DNA from: Alphaproteobacteria bacterium
Lineage (GTDB): Bacteria > Pseudomonadota > Alphaproteobacteria > Rickettsiales > UBA8987
Length of the DNA: 64,000 bases
Reading direction: 5' to 3'
NCBI GenBank assembly: GCA_030429625.1
Contig: JAUIFA010000001.1
Span: 161,306-225,305 of the forward strand
Shown: piece after piece, positions 26,421 to 34,070 of the stretch
Layout of the letters: each line of letters begins with the position of its first letter
Numbering within the stretch: position 1 is the stretch's first letter
Notes under the pieces: generated by a model
What the model was told of the DNA's origin: nothing
Database searches by the model: none
What the model saw: the letters and a program-made list of their open reading frames with translations, nothing else
Position numbers and translations under genes: made by a program

Positions 26421-29105
26421 ATGAAAACAGTAAATGATATTCGTGAGTCTTTTTTAAAGTTCTTTGAGAGTAAGGCGCATAGTCGTATTTCTTCCTCTTC
26501 GCTGGTGCCGCACAACGACCCGACTTTGATGTTTGCCAATGCAGGGATGAACCAGTTTAAGAACGTGTTTAACGGGGTAGAAATCTGGAAAGATGCAGAG
26601 GGCAATCCGGTGTATCGCGCCACGTCGAGCCAGAAATGTGTCCGTGCCGGTGGTAAGCATAATGACTTAGATAATGTCGGTTATACGGCGCGTCACCACA
26701 CCTTCTTTGAGATGCTGGGCAATTTTTCCTTTGGGGATTATTTCAAACAAGAAGCCATCGAATATGCATGGGAATTTCTAACCTCCAAAGAGTGGATGGG
26801 CATTGCGCCGGAAAAACTCTATGTCACGATTTACCATACCGACGATGAAGCCTTTGACATTTGGAAAAAAGTGACGGGTTTCCCAGATGAAAAGATCATC
26901 CGTATTTCTACCAAAGATAATTTTTGGGAAATGGGGGATACCGGCCCTTGCGGACCGTGCTCGGAAATTTTCTATGACCACGGGGATAAATATGAGGGCG
27001 GCTTGCCAGGGACGCCGGAAGAAGACGGTGACCGTTATATTGAGATTTGGAATTTGGTGTTTATGCAGTACGAAAAACTGCCCGACGGTTCGCAGGTCGA
27101 TTTGCCCAAGCCATGTATAGATACGGGAATGGGGCTGGAACGCATGGCTGCCCTGATGCAAGGTAAGAACAATAATTACGAAACCGATTTGTTTGAGCAT
27201 TTGATTAAAGCATCGAAGAAGATTGTTAATGCGTCATCCTGTGGAACGCAAGGCGTTAGCACAGGATCCATGGATTCTGCGCAGAGCAAGCTCTCGCAGA
27301 ATGACATAAATTTATTAACCTCCCACCGTGTGATTGCCGATCATTTGCGCTGTAGCTGTTTCTTACTTGCTGACGGTGTGATGCCAAGCAACGAAGGGCG
27401 GGGGTATGTGTTGCGCCGAATCATGCGCCGCGGTATGCGCCATGCTCATATTTTAGGCTGCACAGAACCATTGATGTATAAATTAGTTCCGGCTTTGCTA
27501 AAAGAGATGGGGAGTGCCTTCCCTGAGCTGGAGCGCGCAAAAGCATTGATTGTGGAAACCTTAAAACTTGAGGAAGAAAAATTCAAAGAGACGTTGGAGC
27601 GTGGTCTAAAACTTTTAGAAGAAGAAATTACAGGTTTGAAAAAAGGCGATGTTTTAAAAGGGGAAGTAGCCTTCAAACTCTACGATACCTACGGCTTCCC
27701 GCTGGATTTAACGCAGGATATTTTGCGTGGCCACGCTTTAACGGTAGACATTGCAGGATTTGATGAGGCTATGGCAGAACAAAAGGCCAAAGCCCGTGCA
27801 GCACATGCCGGTTCAGGTGATGTGGCGGTGGACGCCATCTGGTTTGAAATTGAACAACAGCATGGTGCGACTGAGTTTTTGGGCTATGGTCAAACCACGG
27901 CACAAGGAAGGATCATTGCCATTGTCAAAGACGGTCAGTTGGTGGACAAAGTTTTGGGTGGAGAGGCGATGATTCTAACCAACCAGACTCCGTTTTATGC
28001 TGAATCCGGTGGTCAGGCTGGGGATAAAGGCACTTTGTCGTCCAGCGCAGTAGAAATAGAAGTCACCGACACTAAAAAACAGATTGGTAAATTGCATGTT
28101 CATCTGGCAAAAATTTCAAAAGGTGAAGTGAAAGTAGGGGATGATCTGAACATGGAAGTAGATGTGGCACGTCGGGACAGTTTGCGTGCCAATCACTCTG
28201 CGACGCATATTCTGCATGCTGCATTGCGTCACCATTTGGGCGATCATGTGACACAAAAAGGCTCACTGGTGGAGGCTGGTTATTTCCGCTTTGACTTTAG
28301 CCATCCCAAGGCGGTGACCAAAGACGAAATTATCAAAATTGAAGAGGAAGTGAAGCAGGTCATCGCTCAGAAAAGCGACGTGGAAACCAAGTTGATGACG
28401 CCTGATGAGGCGATAAAATCCGGTGCCATGGCCTTGTTTGGAGAAAAATACGGTGATGAAGTGCGTGTGCTTTCCATGGGCAAGGGGCTGGACAGTGACG
28501 GCTCCTATTCGGTGGAGCTGTGTGGCGGAACACACGTCAGAAATACCAGCGATATTGGAGATTTTAAAATAATAAAAGAAACATCTGTGGCTGCGGGCGT
28601 GCGCCGTATAGAAGCAAAAACCGGTGAGGCGGTATCGGAGTATTTGGCAGAACAGGCTAAGGTTCAGGCCGAAGAAGAGCAGCGCAAGAAAGCTGCTGAA
28701 CAAGCCAAAGCAGAGCAAGCCAAAGCGGTTAGCGGTGCGGCAGATGATTTTATTCAGGGCATTGAATCTGCTCAGAACATAAACGGTAATAAGTTTTATG
28801 GCATTGCTTCGGAAGGGGTCTCCTCCAAAGATTTGCGCGGGCTAGTGGATGAGTTTAAAAAACGTGTGGACAAAGGCGTGGTGGTGATTATTGCGATCAA
28901 TGATGGCAAGGTTGGTATTGTTGTTGGAGTAAGCGATAACCTAACGGATAAAGTAAGTGCGGTGGATTTGGTACGCAAAGGTTCAGAAATATTAGGCGGT
29001 AAAGGCGGCGGTGGCCGTCCAGATTTTGCTCAGTCTGGTGGGGTGGACGCAGAAAAAGCCCAGCATGCCATTGAGGCAATCAAAGAAATGGTTGGGTCTA
29101 TATAG
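26421..29105 (+). CDS. alaS: Alanyl-tRNA synthetase
   Basis: An 894-aa class II synthetase charging tRNA-Ala. The catalytic domain spans residues 1–250 (HNDPTLMFANAGMNQFK, DTGPCGPCSEIF). The editing domain has HSATHILHAAL and the zinc ligands CGGTHV. The C-terminal C-Ala domain ends GGGGRPDFAQSGG. Residues 271–295 (from ASSCGTQG to KLSQND) are an insertion encoded by a palindromic element just before the conserved SHRVIADHLRCSCFLLADGV; the reading frame stays intact. The insertion sits in a loop of the tRNA-recognition region and is probably tolerated. An extra Ala/Lys/Gln-rich coiled segment precedes the C-Ala domain. Confidence 0.97.
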   Translation: MKTVNDIRESFLKFFESKAHSRISSSSLVPHNDPTLMFANAGMNQFKNVFNGVEIWKDAEGNPVYRATSSQKCVRAGGKHNDLDNVGYTARHHTFFEMLGNFSFGDYFKQEAIEYAWEFLTSKEWMGIAPEKLYVTIYHTDDEAFDIWKKVTGFPDEKIIRISTKDNFWEMGDTGPCGPCSEIFYDHGDKYEGGLPGTPEEDGDRYIEIWNLVFMQYEKLPDGSQVDLPKPCIDTGMGLERMAALMQGKNNNYETDLFEHLIKASKKIVNASSCGTQGVSTGSMDSAQSKLSQNDINLLTSHRVIADHLRCSCFLLADGVMPSNEGRGYVLRRIMRRGMRHAHILGCTEPLMYKLVPALLKEMGSAFPELERAKALIVETLKLEEEKFKETLERGLKLLEEEITGLKKGDVLKGEVAFKLYDTYGFPLDLTQDILRGHALTVDIAGFDEAMAEQKAKARAAHAGSGDVAVDAIWFEIEQQHGATEFLGYGQTTAQGRIIAIVKDGQLVDKVLGGEAMILTNQTPFYAESGGQAGDKGTLSSSAVEIEVTDTKKQIGKLHVHLAKISKGEVKVGDDLNMEVDVARRDSLRANHSATHILHAALRHHLGDHVTQKGSLVEAGYFRFDFSHPKAVTKDEIIKIEEEVKQVIAQKSDVETKLMTPDEAIKSGAMALFGEKYGDEVRVLSMGKGLDSDGSYSVELCGGTHVRNTSDIGDFKIIKETSVAAGVRRIEAKTGEAVSEYLAEQAKVQAEEEQRKKAAEQAKAEQAKAVSGAADDFIQGIESAQNINGNKFYGIASEGVSSKDLRGLVDEFKKRVDKGVVVIIAINDGKVGIVVGVSDNLTDKVSAVDLVRKGSEILGGKGGGGRPDFAQSGGVDAEKAQHAIEAIKEMVGSI
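27233..27305. repeat. Palindromic element inserted in frame in alaS
   Basis: Two nested hairpins are bounded by GTCAT (27233) and ATGAC (27301–27305). Hairpin one: ATCCTGTG (27236–27243) with CACAGGAT (27260–27267), inner AACGC/GCGTT. Hairpin two: ATTCTGCG (27274–27281) with CGCAGAAT (27295–27302), inner AGAGC/GCTCT. The centre is GGATCCATGGATTC. This layout matches the GTCATCC…GGATCCATGGATTC…GAATGAC palindromic elements known in Rickettsiales and other alphaproteobacteria, some of which insert in genes without breaking the frame. Confidence 0.85.
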
Positions 29106-29225
29106 AATGTAGAAGTTCTTATTGTATTGACATAACATATGATATTGACTTCTATTAATATTTAGTTATGAATACTGCCTTCTAAAGAAGAGAGTGAACT
29201 AACGAGATATCGTATTAGGGTTGTG

Positions 29226-29597
29226 ATGAGTGAAGATAAAGTAGATGTAAATCAGCTAAACAGTGCAAAAGAACGTTTGCGAGATGCTTTGACACGTTTA
29301 GAAGCAATCGTTGAGAATAAATTAGAGAGTTCTGGAAGCCAGAGTGAAAGCGATATTGCACGTGAGCTTGGCCACACTAGAGAGGCGTTGAAAGAGAAAC
29401 ATCAAGAGCTTGAAGCACTAAAAAATAGCGCACATTCGGACAGTGAGGTGGAACATCTTAGGCAGGAAAATCAAAAGCTTCAGGCAGAAGTGGGCCGTAG
29501 AGTTGAAGAAAGCAAAGACATTAAACGATTAAATAAGCGGGTTTCGGTTCGGGTGGACAGCCTAATTTCAGAATTAGAAGCCGTACTTTTACAATAG
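29226..29597 (+). CDS. Coiled-coil protein upstream of zapA
   Basis: A 123-aa protein made almost entirely of heptad-like helix, with LRQENQKLQAEVGRRVEES as the clearest coiled coil. Size, charge and position just before zapA suggest a ZapA-associated division protein of the ZapB/DUF4164 sort, but that is inference from context. Translation probably starts at the ATG at 29226 rather than the GTG three bases earlier. A promoter (TTGACT, 16 bases, TATGAA) lies at 29145–29172. Confidence 0.6.
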   Translation: MSEDKVDVNQLNSAKERLRDALTRLEAIVENKLESSGSQSESDIARELGHTREALKEKHQELEALKNSAHSDSEVEHLRQENQKLQAEVGRRVEESKDIKRLNKRVSVRVDSLISELEAVLLQ

Positions 29598-29606
29598 GAC
29601 AAATAT

Positions 29607-29951
29607 ATGCCAACCATTGATATCACCATAGGACGTCGTTCTTTCCAGCTTGTGTGTGGGGATGGGCAAGAGGAACACCTTAAAAAATTGGCCTCTGAGG
29701 TTAGCAATAGGGTTGATGGCTTGGCCGAATCTGTTGGCAGCAATAACGATACGTTGCTGTTGGTGATGTCGGCTTTGATGATGCAAGACGAGTTGAATAA
29801 TGTTGCCGGTGGTGAGGTGTCCTTGTCTAGCCTTTCTGGTGGAATCAGCCAAGAAGAGCAGGAAAAGAACATAAATAATGCGGTTGCTGATGCGGTGGAT
29901 GCAATCGCGCAATATGTAGAAAATGTTGCAGACAGAATTGATGCATCATGA
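29607..29951 (+). CDS. zapA: Cell division protein ZapA
   Basis: A 114-aa ZapA, which cross-links FtsZ filaments at the division ring. The N-terminal globular part starts PTIDITIGRRSFQLVCGDGQEEHLKKLAS with the typical Y/F-x-L-x-C-x-x-x-Q/E-E motif, followed by a dimerising helix. The C-terminus is a coiled coil. Its stop is followed at once by the 6S RNA promoter, the classic zapA–ssrS–fau order of proteobacteria. Confidence 0.88.
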   Translation: MPTIDITIGRRSFQLVCGDGQEEHLKKLASEVSNRVDGLAESVGSNNDTLLLVMSALMMQDELNNVAGGEVSLSSLSGGISQEEQEKNINNAVADAVDAIAQYVENVADRIDAS

Positions 29952-29962
29952 TATAATGAAGC

Positions 29963-30135
29963 TTGGAATGAGGTGCTGTTTTCCTCGTTAGATCACATAT
30001 TTCTCGGAGCCAATACTTTTCTGAAGGGAGCTGTCCCTTGCGGGGTCGTGGCCTCGCAATATGGCGCCCACCTGTATTTACGGGTCTCACGCAGAATAAT
30101 CTAGATCGACGGTTTAACGGTCTCATTCCTTTTTA
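29963..30135 (+). ncRNA. ssrS: 6S RNA
   Basis: A TATAAT at 29952–29957 precedes a roughly 170-nt RNA whose ends pair: GGAATGAG (29965–29972) with CTCATTCC (30122–30129), followed by a T-rich run. The interior shows the G/C-rich closing arms and single-stranded bulge expected of the open-promoter mimic that traps sigma-70 RNA polymerase, including GGGGTCGTGGCCTCGC. Its place between zapA and the 5-formyl-THF cyclo-ligase gene is the conserved 6S location. Exact ends are estimates. Confidence 0.85.
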
Positions 30136-30161
30136 TTTTCTTATTTCCTGTGGACATTATA

Positions 30162-30734
30162 ATGACAGAGGTGAAACAAACATTACGCCAGCAAATGAGA
30201 CTTCGGCGCGACGCAGTGCCGATGTCTGTACGCAAACTAGCCGCTTCAGACATTGCCAATAATTTTATGGGCAGTATCCCTTTTTCTCAGCGTGATATCA
30301 TTGCGTTTTATTGGCCGGTTGGCAGTGAGATTGACCTTTCCCTTATGGCAGATGCATTGATTGAACAGGGGCATATTTGTGTGTTGCCAGTGATTGAAGA
30401 AAAAGATAACCCATTGATCTTTCGTCAATATATGAAGAATATGGAGTTGTTCATTCATCCCAAATATCTCATTAAAGAACCTCCAAAAAGCGCGAGAATA
30501 TTTGAGCCGACAATCATTATTATTCCCCTCTTGGCGTTCGATGCTTTAGGACATCGTTTGGGGTATGGTGGTGGGTTTTATGACAGAACTTTGGATAAGC
30601 TACAAAAGAAAGCCAACATATTAACCGTTGGGGTGGCCTATGACTTTATGCAAGTCGCACAGCTACCTATTGAAAAACATGATCAGAAGCTTGATTGTGT
30701 TATCACAGACAAACGGGTAATTGTTTTTGATTGA
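30162..30734 (+). CDS. fau: 5-formyltetrahydrofolate cyclo-ligase
   Basis: A 190-aa enzyme converting 5-formyl-THF to 5,10-methenyl-THF with ATP. It begins with LRQQMRLRRDAVP, the basic N-terminal helix, and has the substrate/ATP signature LAFDALGHRLGYGGGFYDRTL. The ATG at 30162 is preferred to a GTG at 30150. In other proteobacteria this gene is co-transcribed with 6S RNA and linked to persistence; the same arrangement is present here. Confidence 0.92.
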   Translation: MTEVKQTLRQQMRLRRDAVPMSVRKLAASDIANNFMGSIPFSQRDIIAFYWPVGSEIDLSLMADALIEQGHICVLPVIEEKDNPLIFRQYMKNMELFIHPKYLIKEPPKSARIFEPTIIIIPLLAFDALGHRLGYGGGFYDRTLDKLQKKANILTVGVAYDFMQVAQLPIEKHDQKLDCVITDKRVIVFD

Positions 30735-31817
30735 TTATTCTGCGTTGTCCACCATGTGAAGTGTGCGTGTTGGGAAGGCACATTGGGCACCATTCTTTTC
30801 AATAATGTCAGCGATTTTCAGCAATATGTCTTGTTTTATCCCGTGAAATGTTACCCAGTCAGTAGTTTTGGTAAAGGTGTAAATAAAGAAATCTACGGAA
30901 GATTCAGAAAATTTGTCCAGATGCACCATCAAGGTTTGTGACGTGTCAATTTCATTGTGATTCTTCAGCATGGCTTGAACGTCTGCTGTAATTTTGTTTA
31001 CCTGATTAATGTCATCGTAACGTACCCCGAATGTTTCATTGATGCGTCGATTGGTCATGCGGGACGGGTTTTCCACTGTGATGGTGGTAAAGGCAGAATT
31101 GGGAACGTATAACGGACGTTTGTCAAAAGTACGAATCATGGTTCTGCGCCAGCCAATGTCTTCCACCGTCCCTTCAATGGAGCGATCGGGTGAACGAACC
31201 CAGTCTCCCACCTTAAAGGGCTTATCAAAATAGATCATCAATGCGCCAAAGAAATTTGCTAGCATGTCTTTAGCCGCCAATGCGACGGCCATACCACCAA
31301 TACCACCAAAGGCCAACACCCCGCTGATGCTGAACCCAAGCGTTTGCATGGCAATTAAAATGGAGGTAATAATCACACTTATGCGCAGCAATTTGGCCAC
31401 CGCACCGGCAGTGGTCTTATCCAATTTTATGTTGTGCTGGGCATCTTCTTTTAAAATGTTTTTTTCCACGGATTTTATAAAACGCAGGGCAAACCAAGTG
31501 AGGGCAAAGATTACCCCGATTTCTCTCATGGGAACAATATATTCAATAAGACCGGTATTTTTATCGCTGAACGAAATTTCTGCAGCAACGCTCAAGCCTA
31601 CCAACCATATCAAAAATCGTACAGGCTTGTGCAACGCATAGACCAGTGCATCGTCCCATAAATTGTTGGTTTTTCCGGCTTTTTTCGAAATAGTATTAAT
31701 TGCTTTTGAAGCAATTAAGCTACATAGAACGGTCACAAATACGGCAATAAATACCTTAATAACAATGATAGAATATTCTTCAGAATTGGTAATATTGTTC
31801 AAAAAATCCATAATCAT
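30735..31817 (-). CDS. Mechanosensitive channel, MscS family
   Basis: A 360-aa inner-membrane channel with four or so N-terminal helices (about residues 15–165). The pore helix and hinge segment ISGVLAFGGIGGMAVALAAKDMLANFFGALMIYF carries the Gly/Ala pattern of TM3, and FKVGDWVRSPDRSIEGTVEDIGWRRTMIRTFD the beta domain that follows in MscS proteins. It would release solutes on hypo-osmotic shock. The family has many paralogues, so gating is uncertain. It converges with fau with no gap. Confidence 0.88.
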   Translation of the reverse strand: MIMDFLNNITNSEEYSIIVIKVFIAVFVTVLCSLIASKAINTISKKAGKTNNLWDDALVYALHKPVRFLIWLVGLSVAAEISFSDKNTGLIEYIVPMREIGVIFALTWFALRFIKSVEKNILKEDAQHNIKLDKTTAGAVAKLLRISVIITSILIAMQTLGFSISGVLAFGGIGGMAVALAAKDMLANFFGALMIYFDKPFKVGDWVRSPDRSIEGTVEDIGWRRTMIRTFDKRPLYVPNSAFTTITVENPSRMTNRRINETFGVRYDDINQVNKITADVQAMLKNHNEIDTSQTLMVHLDKFSESSVDFFIYTFTKTTDWVTFHGIKQDILLKIADIIEKNGAQCAFPTRTLHMVDNAE

Positions 31818-31959
31818 ATTGTAGCATACCTTTGATAATAATTTTACTTTAACGCAATGTGGCGCAATATGACTATCAGGTCAATAAGGAAAACTATATT
31901 ACTTTGTAAAATGATATGTTATAAAGAAGACGTAGGTAAAATAATAATGTTTTATGGTT

Positions 31960-32535
31960 ATGGCAGACGAAGAAAATTCAACAGAAGAAACCACAGAAGA
32001 TAATCCGGAAGCTACAGCAGAGGAGGCTGCGTCTGCAGAGGCTCAAGAAGTTGCAGTAGGTGAAGGGGGTCAGGATGCAAGTCAGGGGACAGAAGAGACT
32101 GCACCTTCTGGAGTCATGGTGGACGAAGAAGATCTGATTTCAGACGAAGAGGCGTTAGAGAATCTCGATGCGATGGGAGATATTGTGCTTGGGGTCACGG
32201 CCGTGCTTGGAACGGTTGAAATGCCCATTGACCAATACTTAAAATTAGGAAAGGGAGCCATTATTGAGCTCAATCAGCATAAAGATGATCTGGTGGACGT
32301 GCAATGTAATGGGTATTCCATTGGTAGGGGTGATATTACGGTTGTTGAGAACAAGGTTGCGATTATTATGACGGATTATGGTCATAAAAATAATAAGGTA
32401 ACTTCTGAAGCAGATATGGCCGACGCGATGGAAGGTGGCGGAGACGATGAGATGGACATGGCTGCCGCAATGGAAGGAGATGGTGGAGACGATGAGATGG
32501 ACATGGCCGCCGCAATGGAAGAAATGGAAAACTAG
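31960..32535 (+). CDS. fliN: FliN-type motor switch protein with acidic extensions
   Basis: A 191-aa protein whose central region (about residues 75–150) is a SPOA domain, VTAVLGTVEMPIDQYLKLGKG through DITVVENKVAIIMTDY, as in the C-ring protein FliN. The first 70 residues are very acidic and low-complexity. The C-terminus repeats a DMAxAME unit three times (ADMADAMEGG, EMDMAAAMEGD, EMDMAAAMEEM), which is not a normal FliN feature. It stands away from the flg block at 40 kb. The start could also be the ATG at 31954; neither has a strong RBS. Motor versus secretion C-ring cannot be decided from this window. Confidence 0.65.
   Translation: MADEENSTEETTEDNPEATAEEAASAEAQEVAVGEGGQDASQGTEETAPSGVMVDEEDLISDEEALENLDAMGDIVLGVTAVLGTVEMPIDQYLKLGKGAIIELNQHKDDLVDVQCNGYSIGRGDITVVENKVAIIMTDYGHKNNKVTSEADMADAMEGGGDDEMDMAAAMEGDGGDDEMDMAAAMEEMEN
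32440..32521 (+). repeat. 45-base direct repeat in the fliN 3' end
   Basis: A 37-base unit (32440–32476) recurs at 32485–32521 with one mismatch (GCTGCC to GCCGCC). It encodes the repeated acidic/methionine-rich DDEMDMAAAME units. The period is a multiple of three, so copy number can vary without loss of frame. Confidence 0.8.
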
Positions 32536-32539
32536 AATT

Positions 32540-32938
32540 GTGAAAATAATTATTCTGATATTATTTTTAAATATCTTTTTCCTCACCATTTCCCATCCGG
32601 TACATGCTCAGAGCGTGGCAACCATGGGAGGATTGCTAGAAGCGTGTAAGCAAGTTATAGCACAGGAAGAGGGCCAAAAAGACATAGATCAGAAAGCCTA
32701 TGGTCTGTGTTTTGGGTACGTGCAGGGGGTAAAAAACAGCTACGACATACAGCGCATTGCTCAAGGTAAAAACCATAGAGGAAAGATTTGTTTCAGAAGA
32801 GATTCCACATGGATTGATATCATTCGGGCATTCGTTAATTGGGCAGAAAGACACACGAACGAACATAAGAAAAATGCTTGGTTGGGTTTTGTTGCGGCGA
32901 TGAAGTCGTCTTTCCCATGTGCTCCGGGAATGAAGTAA
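32540..32938 (+). CDS. Rap1a/Tai-domain periplasmic protein
   Basis: A 132-aa secreted protein starting from a GTG at 32540, five bases after the fliN stop; the longer in-frame reading from 32435 lies inside fliN and would destroy the signal peptide. Residues 1–25 are a signal peptide cut after VHA. The mature part contains LLEACKQVIAQ, AYGLCFGYVQGV and a late CAPG, the four-cysteine-like pattern of Rap1a/Tai proteins. Some members protect against type VI amidase effectors, but many are housekeeping proteins. No effector gene is next to it. Confidence 0.7.
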   Translation: MKIIILILFLNIFFLTISHPVHAQSVATMGGLLEACKQVIAQEEGQKDIDQKAYGLCFGYVQGVKNSYDIQRIAQGKNHRGKICFRRDSTWIDIIRAFVNWAERHTNEHKKNAWLGFVAAMKSSFPCAPGMK

Positions 32939-33346
32939 CTATCGCGTTGAAATCACGACGTAGGCAAGGGCACAGTGTTTTTCGTCACTCAATGTGATAT
33001 CAATATGAGCCTTTGTGTCTTTAGGGGTCATGTGGTTCAGATAATCTGCCGCTGTGCCGTATAACTTCACGTAAGGCCTACCACTTTTCTCGTTTAATAT
33101 TTCGCATTCTTTAAAGGCAATCTTTTCACCAATCCCCGTACCAAGGGCTTTGGCGACAGCCTCTTTTGCGGCGAAGCGTTTGGCCAGAAAACCGTAAAAT
33201 CTTTCCAGTGATTTTTCTTTTAAAAGCAAGGCATGTTCCTGCTCATTTTTAGTATAGAGTTTATTTAGGAACCGTTCTTCACCCTTGCAAGAAAGATCAA
33301 TAATACGCCGTATGTCTACAATATCCGTGCCAATACCAAGAATCAT
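32939..33346 (-). CDS. acpS: Holo-[acyl-carrier-protein] synthase
   Basis: A 135-aa AcpS that attaches 4'-phosphopantetheine from CoA to apo-ACP. The magnesium-binding aspartate is in GIGTDIVDIRRI, and the second motif FAAKEAVAKALGTGIG is intact. It overlaps pdxJ by four bases, and the order pdxJ–acpS is conserved in many Proteobacteria. Its stop abuts that of the convergent Rap1a gene. Confidence 0.93.
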   Translation of the reverse strand: MILGIGTDIVDIRRIIDLSCKGEERFLNKLYTKNEQEHALLLKEKSLERFYGFLAKRFAAKEAVAKALGTGIGEKIAFKECEILNEKSGRPYVKLYGTAADYLNHMTPKDTKAHIDITLSDEKHCALAYVVISTR

Positions 33347-34068
33347 AGCTGTCTCGCTTGGTCCATAAGATGACGCATGTGTTTTATCGCTGCTTCAAGA
33401 CCCACAAACATTGATTCTCCAATGAGGAAATGTCCAATATTAAGCTCCGTTATTTCTGGAATCTCTGCCACAGCTTTGACCGTATGGTAAGATAAGCCAT
33501 GTCCGGCATGGCACTCAATCCCTGTCTTAGTAATATGCTGCGCTGATTTTATCAGCCGATTCAGTTCTTTTGTTTGCGTGTTGGGATTGGTTTCGCAATA
33601 GCCACCAGTGTGCAATTCTACAATGTCGGCACCAATGGCCTTGGCCGCATTAATCTGTGATATGTCCGGATCTAAAAAGAGTGACACACGTATTCCTGCC
33701 TCTTGCAGGGCTTTGGAGTATGTAGAGAGATATTCCACATTGTCCGCCGCGTTTAACCCACCTTCTGTTGTCAGCTCCTCACGCTTTTCTGGGACAAGGC
33801 AACAGGCATTTGGTTTTACATCCAGCGCGATATTTAGCATTTCATAGGTGGCCGCCATTTCAAGATTTAGTGGCAGAGCCACCTCACTTTTTATTCTGTA
33901 AACATCGTCATCCCGAATATGTCGGCGATCTTCACGCAAATGGGCGGTTATTCCATCCGCACCAGCCTTTTTGGCTATTTGCGCCGCACGCAATGGGTCA
34001 GGGTGTGATATTCCACGTGCGTTACGCACGGTAGCAATATGATCAATATTTACCCCAAGTCGTAACAT
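33343..34068 (-). CDS. pdxJ: Pyridoxine 5'-phosphate synthase
   Basis: A 241-aa TIM-barrel enzyme that condenses 1-deoxyxylulose-5-phosphate with aminoacetone phosphate to pyridoxine phosphate. It opens LRLGVNIDHIATVRNARG, contains GADGITAHLREDRRHI and ends ELNIGHFLIGESMFVGL, all PdxJ signatures with phosphate and acid residues present. It is two bases downstream of rsh and overlaps acpS, forming an rpoZ–rsh–pdxJ–acpS run. Confidence 0.95.
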   Translation of the reverse strand: MLRLGVNIDHIATVRNARGISHPDPLRAAQIAKKAGADGITAHLREDRRHIRDDDVYRIKSEVALPLNLEMAATYEMLNIALDVKPNACCLVPEKREELTTEGGLNAADNVEYLSTYSKALQEAGIRVSLFLDPDISQINAAKAIGADIVELHTGGYCETNPNTQTKELNRLIKSAQHITKTGIECHAGHGLSYHTVKAVAEIPEITELNIGHFLIGESMFVGLEAAIKHMRHLMDQARQL

Positions 34069-34070
34069 GT

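Noticed and set aside
32435..32539. Upstream extension of the Rap1a gene to 32435
   Set aside because: It lies inside the fliN repeat in another frame and would bury the signal peptide; the GTG at 32540 restores a normal secreted start.
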